Notes under the pieces: generated by a model
What the model was told of the DNA's origin: nothing
Seen by the model: the letters and a program-made list of their open reading frames with translations, nothing else
The model's database searches: none
IMG/VR virus record: IMGVR_UViG_3300025132_006978
Location: 1 to 32,684 of that record
Length of the DNA: 32,684 nucleotides
Direction: 5' to 3' (one strand)
Origin: a virus
Program-made: the position numbers and the translations under genes
Shown: in pieces, positions 1 to 6,981 of the stretch
How the letters are laid out: each line of letters begins with the position of its first letter
How positions within the stretch are numbered: position 1 is the stretch's first letter

Positions 1-1
1 A

Positions 2-484
2 CCGACTCAAGATCAGATTTTAAACACTACTAGAGTTGTTGAAGAGCATTCCATTCATCCATGTAACTTTGCTCTAGCTAGGGCGATGGTTGGGGATAAA
101 AGCGACAACATTGATGGACTACAAGGCGTAGGACTCAAGACAGTCGCAAAGGCTTTCCCCTTTTTGTCAGAGAATAAGGACTACTATCTGAGTGATCTAA
201 AAGAACATTCTGAGCGAGAAGAATCAAAACTTGCGATTTATAATAAAGTAATTGACGATTACGATAAGGTGTGTGATAATTACTCCATAATGCAGTTGAG
301 CACACCACTGATTTCCATTCAGTGTGCCAATTTTATTAATTCAACTTTTGAGGAATACAAACCCATGTTCAACAAGACCGAAATAAACAAGATGATGTCT
401 GTTGACGGCGCAACTTCCCTGAACATCGACTGTTTGAAGACTACTTTCAACTCTATGGTCGAGTCAGGAGTAAGTTACGACTAA
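2..484 (+). CDS. 5'-3' exonuclease / flap endonuclease (FEN family), C-terminal part
   Basis: The reading frame is open from base 2, so the gene starts left of the window; the ATG at 86 is internal. The visible 160 residues include the helix-3-turn-helix DNA-binding signature of T4 RNase H/T5 FEN-type nucleases (GDKSDNIDGLQGVGLKT, from base 92), where aspartates help bind the second metal and the GxGxKT turn contacts the DNA backbone. In this family the enzyme removes RNA primers and 5' flaps during lagging-strand synthesis. The N-terminal metal-binding half is outside the window. The stop overlaps the helicase start (TAATG), so the two are co-translated as part of a replication operon. It could instead be described as a PolA-type 5' nuclease domain, but no polymerase follows. 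Confidence 0.85.
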   Translation, partial: PTQDQILNTTRVVEEHSIHPCNFALARAMVGDKSDNIDGLQGVGLKTVAKAFPFLSENKDYYLSDLKEHSEREESKLAIYNKVIDDYDKVCDNYSIMQLSTPLISIQCANFINSTFEEYKPMFNKTEINKMMSVDGATSLNIDCLKTTFNSMVESGVSYD

Positions 485-1866
485 TGGATAAAACTAAACA
501 AGACTTCTCTAAGTTCGGAAAGAACTTTCAAGAAAATCTATGCCATTTAATTCTGGATGATCGACCATTTGCAGATCAGATCTTTGAAGTTTTAGATATA
601 AACTTTCTTGAGTTAACATATCTTAGAGTCTTTGTAAATAAAATCAAAAGTTACAAAAAGAAGTATGGAGTCCACCCAACTAGGAAGGTCATGACTAGTA
701 TTTTGCGCACAGGTATTGCTGAAGAGCAAGACTCCGTGCAAAAGATGCTCAGAGATTACTATGCAAGAGTTTTGTCTCAAGAGGTGGACCACTCAGAATC
801 TGGGTACATTAAAGACACTGCACTTGATTTTTGCAAAAAACAGAAGTTGCAGGAAGCGATGATTGAGTGTGTTCCACTACTCAAGAAATCGTCTTTTGAT
901 CAGGTTGCCAAAGTGATCAACAATGCTCTTAAGTTAGGAACGTCCAATGACCTTGGGTATGATTACATGAAGGACTTTGAAGCGAGGTTTGAAAAGAAGG
1001 CAAGAGATCCAGTCACTACTGGGTGGGATTCGTTGGATGATATTTCAAAAGGAGGACTCGGTAAAGGTGAGTTGGGTGTTGTTATCGCACCAACTGGCGC
1101 AGGTAAGTCTATGGTGTTGGTGCACCTTGGGTCAAAAGCGCTCCAAGAAGGAAAGAATGTAGTTCATTACACTCTTGAGTTGGCGGATGTTGTTGTTGCA
1201 AATAGGTACGATAGTTGTATCACGGGGTATCATCTTAATGATATAACTACATTTAAAGAACAAATTTATGATGAGTTGAAAGATCTCCCAGGCAAACTCA
1301 TTGTGAAGGAGTACCCAACGAGATCGGCAAACATTCAGACGATAAAGAACCACATTGAAAAAATGAAAAATCAAGATTTCACTCCAGATGTGATAATCGT
1401 TGACTATGCAGATTTGATCAAACCAGAGGGGTCCTCAAGAGAAGAGAAGAGGCACCAACTTGAGGCTATATATGAAGAATTGAGAGGTATTTCGCAAGAG
1501 GTGGGTTGTCCAATCTGGACCGCATCTCAGACTAATCGGTCTGGTCTCAATGCAGAGGTCATTACTATGGAATCAATATCTGAAGCGTTCAATAAGTGTT
1601 TCGTCGCAGATTTTATTTTCTCCGTTTCAAGAACTGTCGAAGACAAAAATACAAATGGCGGAAGAATATTTATCGCCAAAAACAGAAATGGTCCTGATGG
1701 ACTGATATATCCTATATTTATGGATACTGCAAACGTGAAGATCAAGGTCTTGCCGAAAGCATTGGAGCAGGAGGAATTAGATGACTTTGTCAAAAACGCA
1801 GCAAAAAGACAAAAAGAGGTGCTACAAGAAAAATACAACAAGTTTAAAGGAGGGTCGAAAAAGTGA
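484..1866 (+). CDS. Replicative DNA helicase, DnaB/gp41 family
   Basis: A 460-residue protein with an N-terminal helical region (about 1-150) and a RecA-type SF4 ATPase domain (about 175-430). Walker A is APTGAGKS at 202-209, the catalytic Glu is probably E232 in YTLEL, and Walker B is PDVIIVDYADLI ending around 312. The downstream ASQTNRSG segment matches the SF4 H3 motif region. The family forms hexamers that unwind the fork 5'-3' and recruit primase. The length matches DnaB and T4 gp41. No intein or primase fusion is visible, and no separate primase was found in the window. Its TGA overlaps the GTG start of the reductase gene, and a strong AAAGGAGGG site lies at 1846-1854. Confidence 0.93.
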   Translation: MDKTKQDFSKFGKNFQENLCHLILDDRPFADQIFEVLDINFLELTYLRVFVNKIKSYKKKYGVHPTRKVMTSILRTGIAEEQDSVQKMLRDYYARVLSQEVDHSESGYIKDTALDFCKKQKLQEAMIECVPLLKKSSFDQVAKVINNALKLGTSNDLGYDYMKDFEARFEKKARDPVTTGWDSLDDISKGGLGKGELGVVIAPTGAGKSMVLVHLGSKALQEGKNVVHYTLELADVVVANRYDSCITGYHLNDITTFKEQIYDELKDLPGKLIVKEYPTRSANIQTIKNHIEKMKNQDFTPDVIIVDYADLIKPEGSSREEKRHQLEAIYEELRGISQEVGCPIWTASQTNRSGLNAEVITMESISEAFNKCFVADFIFSVSRTVEDKNTNGGRIFIAKNRNGPDGLIYPIFMDTANVKIKVLPKALEQEELDDFVKNAAKRQKEVLQEKYNKFKGGSKK

Positions 1867-3725
1867 GTTTATCAAATGACATTTTGTCAGAAATAACTGT
1901 GCACATGAAATATGCCAAGTATGTGCCAGAGAACAACAGGAGAGAGACATGGCATGAGTTGGTTTCAAGAAATATGGAGATGCATTTAAAGAAATTTCCA
2001 GAATTAGAGTTACAAATCAGAAAAAACTATAAGTTAGTTTTTGATAAAAAGGTGCTGCCCTCAATGAGGTCCTTGCAATTTGGTGGTAAACCCATTGAAG
2101 TTGCTCCAAACAGGATTTTCAACTGTGCCTTTATGCCAATCGATGATTGGCGCTCATTTGGCGAGGCGATGTTCTTGCTGCTTGGTGGTACGGGTGTTGG
2201 ATATAGTGTTCAAAAACATCACGTCGAAAAACTACCAGAAATTACCAGACCAAACATGAATAGAACACGAAGGTTTTTGGTCAACGACTCCATTGAAGGT
2301 TGGGCAGATGCTGTAAAGGCACTAGTTCGTTCTTATTTCAATGGAGGATCTAGACTTAGATTTGATTATACAGACATCCGTCCAAAAGGTGCGGCCCTCG
2401 TAACATCGGGGGGCAAAGCACCTGGACCACAACCACTCAGAGAGTGTCTTGTGAAGTTGGAAGGTATGTTATCTGAAAAGGAGAATGGTGACAAACTTTC
2501 TTCTATTGAAGTCCACGATATGGTTTGCCATATCGCAGATGCTGTGCTTGCGGGAGGTATTCGCAGGGCAGCACTTATATCGTTATTCTCAGCAGATGAC
2601 GAGGAAATGATCTCTGCTAAGACTGGCAATTGGTGGGAGACCAACCCACAACGAGGCAGGGCAAACAACTCGGTTGTATTGTTGAGGCACAAGATTGATA
2701 AAGAATATTTTATGAACTTGTGGGACAGAGTAAAAGCATCAGGAGCAGGAGAGCCTGGGTTTTATTTTTCCAACGACAAGGACTGGGGCACTAACCCATG
2801 TTGTGAGATCGGTCTTCGACCGTATCAGTTTTGTAATTTGACCGAAGTCAATGTGTCTGATCTTGAGAGTCAGGAGGACCTCAATGATAGAGTCCGAGCG
2901 GCCACTTTTATCGGAACGCTTCAGGCGAGTTACACTGATTTTCATTATCTTAGAGACGTGTGGAGGAGAACCACAGAGAAGGATGCCCTCATTGGTGTAT
3001 CTATGACAGGTATCGCATCAGGTAAAGTTTTGTTGCTGGATATGAAAGAAGCAGCGCAAACAGTAAAGAAGGAGAATACCCGCGTTGCTGAGTTAATTGG
3101 TATTAAACCAGCAGCTAGAACAACTTGCGTCAAACCCGCAGGCACAACGAGTCTTGCGCTTGGTACTTCATCTGGTATCCACGCATGGCACAACGACTAT
3201 TACATTCGTCGCATTCGAGTTGGAAAGAACGAACCGATTTATTCTTACCTAGTGAACAATCATCCAGAACTGGTGGAAGACGAATACTTTAGTCCGCATA
3301 GCACAGCAGTTATTTCAATCCCTCAGCGCGCCCCAGAGGGTGCTATAATGAGAACGGAGTCTGCTCTCCAGTTGCTGAAGAGAGTAAAACAAGTAACTGA
3401 CGAATGGGTAAAACCAGGTTTCCGAAAGGGTCAGAATACTCATAACATCTCCGCAACCGTGTCAATCAAGGACGCTGAGTGGGTCGACGTCGGTGAATGG
3501 ATGTGGGAAAACAGAAACAGTTACAATGGATTATCAGTCCTTCCGTACGACGGCGGTACATATACCCAGGCACCATTTGAAGACTGCTCTAAAGAAACCT
3601 ATGAAGCGATGATGTCTTCGCTTACAAAGGTTGACCTTTCGAAGGTCGTTGAAGAGGAAGACAACACGGATCTCAAGGGCGAGGTTGCTTGTGCTGGTGG
3701 CGCATGTGAAGTGAGTTTTGTATAA
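1863..3725 (+). CDS. nrdJ: Adenosylcobalamin-dependent (class II) ribonucleotide reductase
   Basis: A 620-residue monomeric-type class II reductase that converts ribonucleotides to deoxyribonucleotides using a B12-generated thiyl radical. Visible landmarks are C88 (NCAFMP), the thiyl/active-site loop NPCCE with C313 and E315, C324 in FCNLTEV (C88 and C324 should be the redox pair), PAGTTS and GIH, and a C-terminal CxxxxC pair (C610, C615) for reduction by thioredoxin or glutaredoxin. Most relatives have NPCGE; here the Gly is a second Cys. The protein is shorter than the Lactobacillus enzyme (about 740 residues). The start is GTG, overlapping the helicase stop (GTGA) with AAAGGAGGG upstream. 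B12 must come from the host. A glutaredoxin at 22133 could act as reductant. Confidence 0.92.
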   Translation: MSLSNDILSEITVHMKYAKYVPENNRRETWHELVSRNMEMHLKKFPELELQIRKNYKLVFDKKVLPSMRSLQFGGKPIEVAPNRIFNCAFMPIDDWRSFGEAMFLLLGGTGVGYSVQKHHVEKLPEITRPNMNRTRRFLVNDSIEGWADAVKALVRSYFNGGSRLRFDYTDIRPKGAALVTSGGKAPGPQPLRECLVKLEGMLSEKENGDKLSSIEVHDMVCHIADAVLAGGIRRAALISLFSADDEEMISAKTGNWWETNPQRGRANNSVVLLRHKIDKEYFMNLWDRVKASGAGEPGFYFSNDKDWGTNPCCEIGLRPYQFCNLTEVNVSDLESQEDLNDRVRAATFIGTLQASYTDFHYLRDVWRRTTEKDALIGVSMTGIASGKVLLLDMKEAAQTVKKENTRVAELIGIKPAARTTCVKPAGTTSLALGTSSGIHAWHNDYYIRRIRVGKNEPIYSYLVNNHPELVEDEYFSPHSTAVISIPQRAPEGAIMRTESALQLLKRVKQVTDEWVKPGFRKGQNTHNISATVSIKDAEWVDVGEWMWENRNSYNGLSVLPYDGGTYTQAPFEDCSKETYEAMMSSLTKVDLSKVVEEEDNTDLKGEVACAGGACEVSFV

Positions 3726-4040
3726 ATGATAACTCTATCTGAATCCGCTGCGAAAAAGATGAAAGCAATGCTTGCAAGCAAAGAAGAGACAGGGGTACGC
3801 GCCGCCGTTCAGGGCGGCGGGTGCTCTGGTTTCACATACAGATTGCTGTTTGACGATAAGAACGAGGGTGACAAGGTGCTGGAGGATAAGGGAGTTGAGA
3901 TTTACGTTGATCGCAAGAGTTTCCTATATTTGATGGGTACAATGATCGACTTCGTAGACGAACTAAACCAGGCTGGGTTTAAGTTTGTTAATCCAAATGC
4001 CAAACGAACCTGCGGTTGCGGCGAGAGTTTTTCGATATAA
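3726..4040 (+). CDS. A-type iron-sulfur carrier protein (IscA/ErpA/HesB family)
   Basis: The 104 residues match the single-domain HesB/IscA fold. The three conserved cluster-binding cysteines are present: C33 in GGCSGFTYRL, and C96 and C98 in TCGCGESFSI at the C terminus. Family members receive or donate 2Fe-2S or 4Fe-4S clusters to client enzymes. The gene begins on the base after the nrdJ stop, so the two are probably co-translated. NrdJ itself has no Fe-S cluster, so the client is unknown; host reductases or a phage protein outside the window are possible. No other Isc or Suf component is visible. The family call is firm; the role in infection is inference. Confidence 0.93.
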   Translation: MITLSESAAKKMKAMLASKEETGVRAAVQGGGCSGFTYRLLFDDKNEGDKVLEDKGVEIYVDRKSFLYLMGTMIDFVDELNQAGFKFVNPNAKRTCGCGESFSI

Positions 4041-4095
4041 CCCACTTGTCTCAAACACTTCACACAAATGGCACAACAACATATCTAGCATAGGT

Positions 4096-4101
4096 TATAC
4101 T
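4096..4101 (+). promoter_or_regulatory. Possible -10 element before the phosphate permease
   Basis: The 88-base gap 4041-4128 contains TATACT, a good -10 hexamer 27 bases before the ATG, but no convincing -35 hexamer lies 16-18 bases upstream. The gap otherwise holds only the AAAAGGAG ribosome binding site (4112-4119). Confidence 0.25.
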
Positions 4102-4128
4102 TACCCCAGTTAAAAGGAGTTTATAGTA

Positions 4129-5064
4129 ATGTTAGAGATGATTTTTCCCCTTGTTGGTCTTACCCTCGCTGGAGCAGCCGTTATGAGTAACGATGCTGTT
4201 CAAACTTTAGGAACATTTATGGTGTCGAACAAGAAGACACCTTGGTGGAAACTGTGGGCCGCTGCCTCATCAGTGCTTGTTGCAACTGTTCTATACAGTT
4301 GGTTTGCATACGGGGGAGACATATCCTTCGGACGCCTAGAGAAGATACCCTTCGTCACAGTTGAATGGTACCACGCTCTGGCTCCAGGTGTCTTACTGTT
4401 GTTAACAAGGTATGGTATTCCAGTTTCTACAACATTCTTGGTGCTGTCTGCCTTTGCTAGTACTGTTGTTTTTGAAAAGATGTTACTGAAGAGCGTGATG
4501 GGATACGCCATTGCAGCAACAGTTGCTTATACATTTTGGATGATTCTGTCCAAATACTTGGACGAAAAGAAGAAGGTTAAACCAGATCATGAACGTGCCT
4601 GGCGCATCGCCCAGTGGGGTACAACGGGATTCTTATGGTTCACTTGGTTAAGTCATGACCTCGCGAACATAGCAGTGTTCGCACCAAGACAGATGAGCGT
4701 AGAGTTCTTGTCATGCGTGCTTGTGTTGTTGGTGTCCGTGTTAGGGTACGTCTTTTATACCAAGGGCGGCAAGATACAGCAGATAGTAATTGAGAAATCC
4801 TCTACGTCTTACGTGCGCTCGGCCACGATCATCGATGCGGTTTATGCATTTATCCTGCTGTACCTAAAGCAGATGAACAACATTCCCATGAGTACAACGT
4901 GGGTGTTTGTAGGGTTGCTCTGCGGTCGAGAACTTGCTATCGCAACGAGGATGGATAGAAAGGTGAAGAAGGTCTTTCCTCTTGTCGCTAAGGACTTCAT
5001 GAAGATGATGTTGGGACTGTCCGTTTCGATCATCATAGTGTTACTGGTTCAGGAGGTGTCGTGA
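4129..5064 (+). CDS. PiT/PHO4-family inorganic phosphate permease
   Basis: A 311-residue integral membrane protein with roughly nine hydrophobic segments. It carries the duplicated signature of PiT transporters: SNDAVQTLG (residues 20-28) and SHDLANIAVF in the second half, which replace the usual GANDxxN repeats, each followed by a serine-threonine loop (IPVSTTF and IPMSTTWVFVG). The family imports phosphate with protons or sodium at the inner membrane. It is shorter than typical bacterial PitA (about 500 residues). It is likely a host-derived gene that sustains phosphate supply during replication. The ATG has AAAAGGAG ten bases upstream. Transport direction and substrate are inferred from the family. 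Confidence 0.8.
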   Translation: MLEMIFPLVGLTLAGAAVMSNDAVQTLGTFMVSNKKTPWWKLWAAASSVLVATVLYSWFAYGGDISFGRLEKIPFVTVEWYHALAPGVLLLLTRYGIPVSTTFLVLSAFASTVVFEKMLLKSVMGYAIAATVAYTFWMILSKYLDEKKKVKPDHERAWRIAQWGTTGFLWFTWLSHDLANIAVFAPRQMSVEFLSCVLVLLVSVLGYVFYTKGGKIQQIVIEKSSTSYVRSATIIDAVYAFILLYLKQMNNIPMSTTWVFVGLLCGRELAIATRMDRKVKKVFPLVAKDFMKMMLGLSVSIIIVLLVQEVS

Positions 5065-5067
5065 ACG

Positions 5068-5139
5068 ATGGCAAGGTTACTGTTATTGCAAGCGGCTATC
5101 ATCTACGTATGGTATATGTTTCCGCCCCTTCAGTCTTAA
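5068..5139 (+). CDS. Possible 23-residue hydrophobic peptide
   Basis: An ATG frame of 23 codons starts three bases after the permease stop and encodes one hydrophobic stretch (core LLLLQAAIIYVWYMF). AGGAGG (5051-5056) inside the end of the permease gene is eleven bases upstream, slightly far. A competing frame from GTG 5061 is noted among the rejected items. Support is the hydrophobicity, the position, and several similar micro-genes elsewhere in the window. Function unknown. The rest of the 5065-5225 gap holds the promoter described next. Confidence 0.35.
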   Translation: MARLLLLQAAIIYVWYMFPPLQS

Positions 5140-5170
5140 ATAATTTTATTTCATTTTGTAGAAAAAACAC

Positions 5171-5199
5171 TTGCATTAGTTGATATAATTTAGTATTAT
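5171..5199 (+). promoter_or_regulatory. Sigma70-type promoter
   Basis: TTGCAT (5171-5176), a 17-base spacer, then TATTAT (5194-5199). Transcription would begin near 5206, giving a leader of about 20 bases containing the ribosome binding site before ATG 5226. It would drive the 5226-groES-like-thyX cluster. Confidence 0.6.
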
Positions 5200-5225
5200 T
5201 ATTCTACCAATGGAAAGGAGTTACT

Positions 5226-5498
5226 ATGTTTGGTGATAGAGAAGAAGATCATATGACAAAGGACGAGCACATCGTCAAATTTATTAAGGCATTTGTTGCC
5301 ATTGAAGAGGAGATGCAACCTCTCAAAGAGCATCTAAAAGACCTAAGAACCAGTTATGCTGAGAACGATTGGTTAACTAAAGAAGATATGCGCATGGCGG
5401 TCAAGGTGTATCGAATGTTGAAGCAAGGTGATGACCTTGAGATGATTACCGATTACTTCAACCACTTAAAGCAAAACTTCGGAGGCGCAAATGACTGA
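5226..5498 (+). CDS. Small helical protein, weakly GapR/DUF2312-like
   Basis: The 90 charged residues are predicted to be almost all alpha-helical. The order of a long helix (FIKAFVAIEEEMQPLKEHLK), a short turn (NDWLTKEDM), and a second helix (RMAVKVYRMLKQ) resembles GapR/DUF2312 nucleoid proteins, which clamp overtwisted DNA. That resemblance is pattern-level only. The gene has its own promoter and a GGAAAGGAG site, overlaps the GroES-like gene by 8 bases, and is therefore probably made early. An alternative is an unrelated coiled-coil protein. Confidence 0.75.
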   Translation: MFGDREEDHMTKDEHIVKFIKAFVAIEEEMQPLKEHLKDLRTSYAENDWLTKEDMRMAVKVYRMLKQGDDLEMITDYFNHLKQNFGGAND

Positions 5499-5811
5499 GG
5501 TGAAGAGGTTAAAGCCAGTCAATAGACACATCTCTATCGTCCCTCATTACAAGACTGAGAAGACTGATAGTGGAGTTATATTGCCTGACGACTTCAAGCA
5601 AGAAGAGGCTCGCTACATTAAGGCAACGGTTGTCGACATCGCTTCTGACTGTAAGAGGGATTTTCACGAACTCAGATACGGTACTGTGGGACCAAAGGAG
5701 ATCGTTGTCGATAAGTCCATGATAGAGTCTGTAGAGATCGGTGACAGCGTTCATTACATGATATTGGAAAATTACGTAGTTGGAATCTACAGGAGACCGA
5801 ATGAGAATTGA
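5491..5811 (+). CDS. GroES-like co-chaperonin (Cpn10/gp31 type)
   Basis: The 106 residues follow the Cpn10 plan: an N-terminal strand (LKPVNRHISIVP), the segment TDSGVILPDD matching the GroES start of the mobile loop region (xGGIILPD), KATVVDIASD matching the xGxVVAVG strand, and a C-terminal VEIGDSVHYMILENY matching VKVGDxVxF. In the family a heptamer caps GroEL and closes the folding chamber. With a GroEL gene at 19935, the phage appears to carry both partners, though they are 14 kb apart and under separate promoters. The pairing is inferred. The gene overlaps thyX by 11 bases. Confidence 0.8.
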   Translation: MTEVKRLKPVNRHISIVPHYKTEKTDSGVILPDDFKQEEARYIKATVVDIASDCKRDFHELRYGTVGPKEIVVDKSMIESVEIGDSVHYMILENYVVGIYRRPNEN

Positions 5812-6505
5812 TTTGTTTGGAGACGACATCGGTGCGGTTGAGTACATTTCGCATATGGGTTCGGATTTGTCAGTTGTCAATGCCGCAAGAGTTTCTTTTG
5901 GAACAGAAAAAGGCGAGGTAGGTGAGAAAGATATTAAACTTATTAACTACCTTATGGCGCACAACCATTCGTCCCCCTTTGAACACTGTGCTATTACTTT
6001 TCGTTTTACCGTGCCTTTGTTTATTCGCAGTCAGCACCACAGGCATCGTACTTGGGCTTATAATGAAATATCTCGCCGATATACTGACGTAGACATTGAA
6101 TTTTATGAACCTAGAGAATTTAGGACACAACACAAAAGCAATAGACAAGCGAGCAATTTGGAATTTATCAACCCCATTGTTGAGTATAACAGGTCAGGAT
6201 TCCCAGTCTCCGCGAATGCCTCTAGTTTGGTCGAGACTCACCATCAAGAGTGTTTGAAACTTTTTGAGGAACTTATAGGTTCTGGTGTCTGCCGAGAGCA
6301 GGCTAGGGGGGTGCTACCCCAGAACTTGTATACCAAATACTATGGCACTGTCAACCTTCACAATTTGTTGAAGTTTGTGCAACTAAGAACTCACGAAGGG
6401 GCGCAGTGGGAGATACAACAAGTTGCCGAAGCGTGCCTAGAGATTGCAGAGGAACATTTCCCCCACTCAGTCCACTCGTTCATACAAAAGAAGATGGAGA
6501 AGTAA
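5801..6505 (+). CDS. thyX: Flavin-dependent thymidylate synthase
   Basis: A 234-residue enzyme that methylates dUMP to dTMP using FAD, NADPH and methylenetetrahydrofolate. The diagnostic RHRX7S motif is intact (R81-H82-R83 to S91, in RHRTWAYNEIS). The C-terminal RTHEGAQWEIQ matches the conserved substrate-binding helix. The start is taken at ATG 5801 with AGGAGA at 5791-5796, because an upstream in-frame TTG (5780) would add residues not seen in the family. With the dUTPase at 14341, which makes dUMP, and NrdJ, it completes a phage route to dTTP. The stop overlaps the next start (TAATG). Confidence 0.95.
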   Translation: MRIDLFGDDIGAVEYISHMGSDLSVVNAARVSFGTEKGEVGEKDIKLINYLMAHNHSSPFEHCAITFRFTVPLFIRSQHHRHRTWAYNEISRRYTDVDIEFYEPREFRTQHKSNRQASNLEFINPIVEYNRSGFPVSANASSLVETHHQECLKLFEELIGSGVCREQARGVLPQNLYTKYYGTVNLHNLLKFVQLRTHEGAQWEIQQVAEACLEIAEEHFPHSVHSFIQKKMEK

Positions 6506-6981
6506 TGGCGTTTCTGTTCTCACTTTGCCTGTTGTCTAGCCAGTACTTGGAACTCACCGACTATCAGCACAGTAACATGTGTAAGTATGAGGATACAATA
6601 AGGTCAGAGGCAAAGCGCAACTCTCTAGATCCTGCACTGCTTGCAGCGGTTATATATGTTGAAAGTGGGTTTTACAAAAATGCGGTCAGTCCCGCTGGCG
6701 CTTGTGGGTTAACGCAGGTAGTGCCAAAGTGGACTGGAGGACCAGAAAGTATGTTTACAAAATATACTTGCAAACAACTAAAAGACCCAAATACATCAAT
6801 AAGAGTTGGAGCGGAGATACTGTCTTATCACATTAGAGTGTACGCTGTTGGCAATGTTGATAGGGGGTTGTGCTACTACAATGCAGGCACAAAATGCATC
6901 ACAAAGAAGGGATTTTATAAAAGGCTATATTATGTTAAAAAAGTTAAGCGCATATATCGTCTGCTTTCTGACGATTGTTAG
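6505..6981 (+). CDS. Lytic transglycosylase (SLT/GH23 domain)
   Basis: A 158-residue protein. After a short hydrophobic N terminus (FLFSLCLLSS) that could be an export signal or signal anchor, it has the SLT fold: IRSEAKRNSLDPALLAAVIYVESGF with catalytic E53, AVSPAGACGLTQVVP (the usual SxxGAxGLMQ block), and a C-terminal YNAG turn. The family cleaves the MurNAc-GlcNAc bond of peptidoglycan, forming 1,6-anhydro ends. Lacking K/R near the N terminus, the signal is atypical. The ATG at 6505 overlaps the thyX stop, and the gene's 3' end overlaps the next lipoprotein gene by 50 bases. It may assist lysis or DNA entry; which one cannot be told here. Confidence 0.85.
   Translation: MAFLFSLCLLSSQYLELTDYQHSNMCKYEDTIRSEAKRNSLDPALLAAVIYVESGFYKNAVSPAGACGLTQVVPKWTGGPESMFTKYTCKQLKDPNTSIRVGAEILSYHIRVYAVGNVDRGLCYYNAGTKCITKKGFYKRLYYVKKVKRIYRLLSDDC

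Noticed and set aside
1863-3725. Intein or split gene in nrdJ
   Set aside because: The frame is continuous, motifs are in order, and no intein splice motif is seen.
5061-5180. GTG-started 39-codon frame after the permease
   Set aside because: It has AGGAGG at good spacing, but runs through the -35 box of the 5171 promoter and has no coherent hydrophobic or domain pattern; the ATG frame at 5068 is more plausible.
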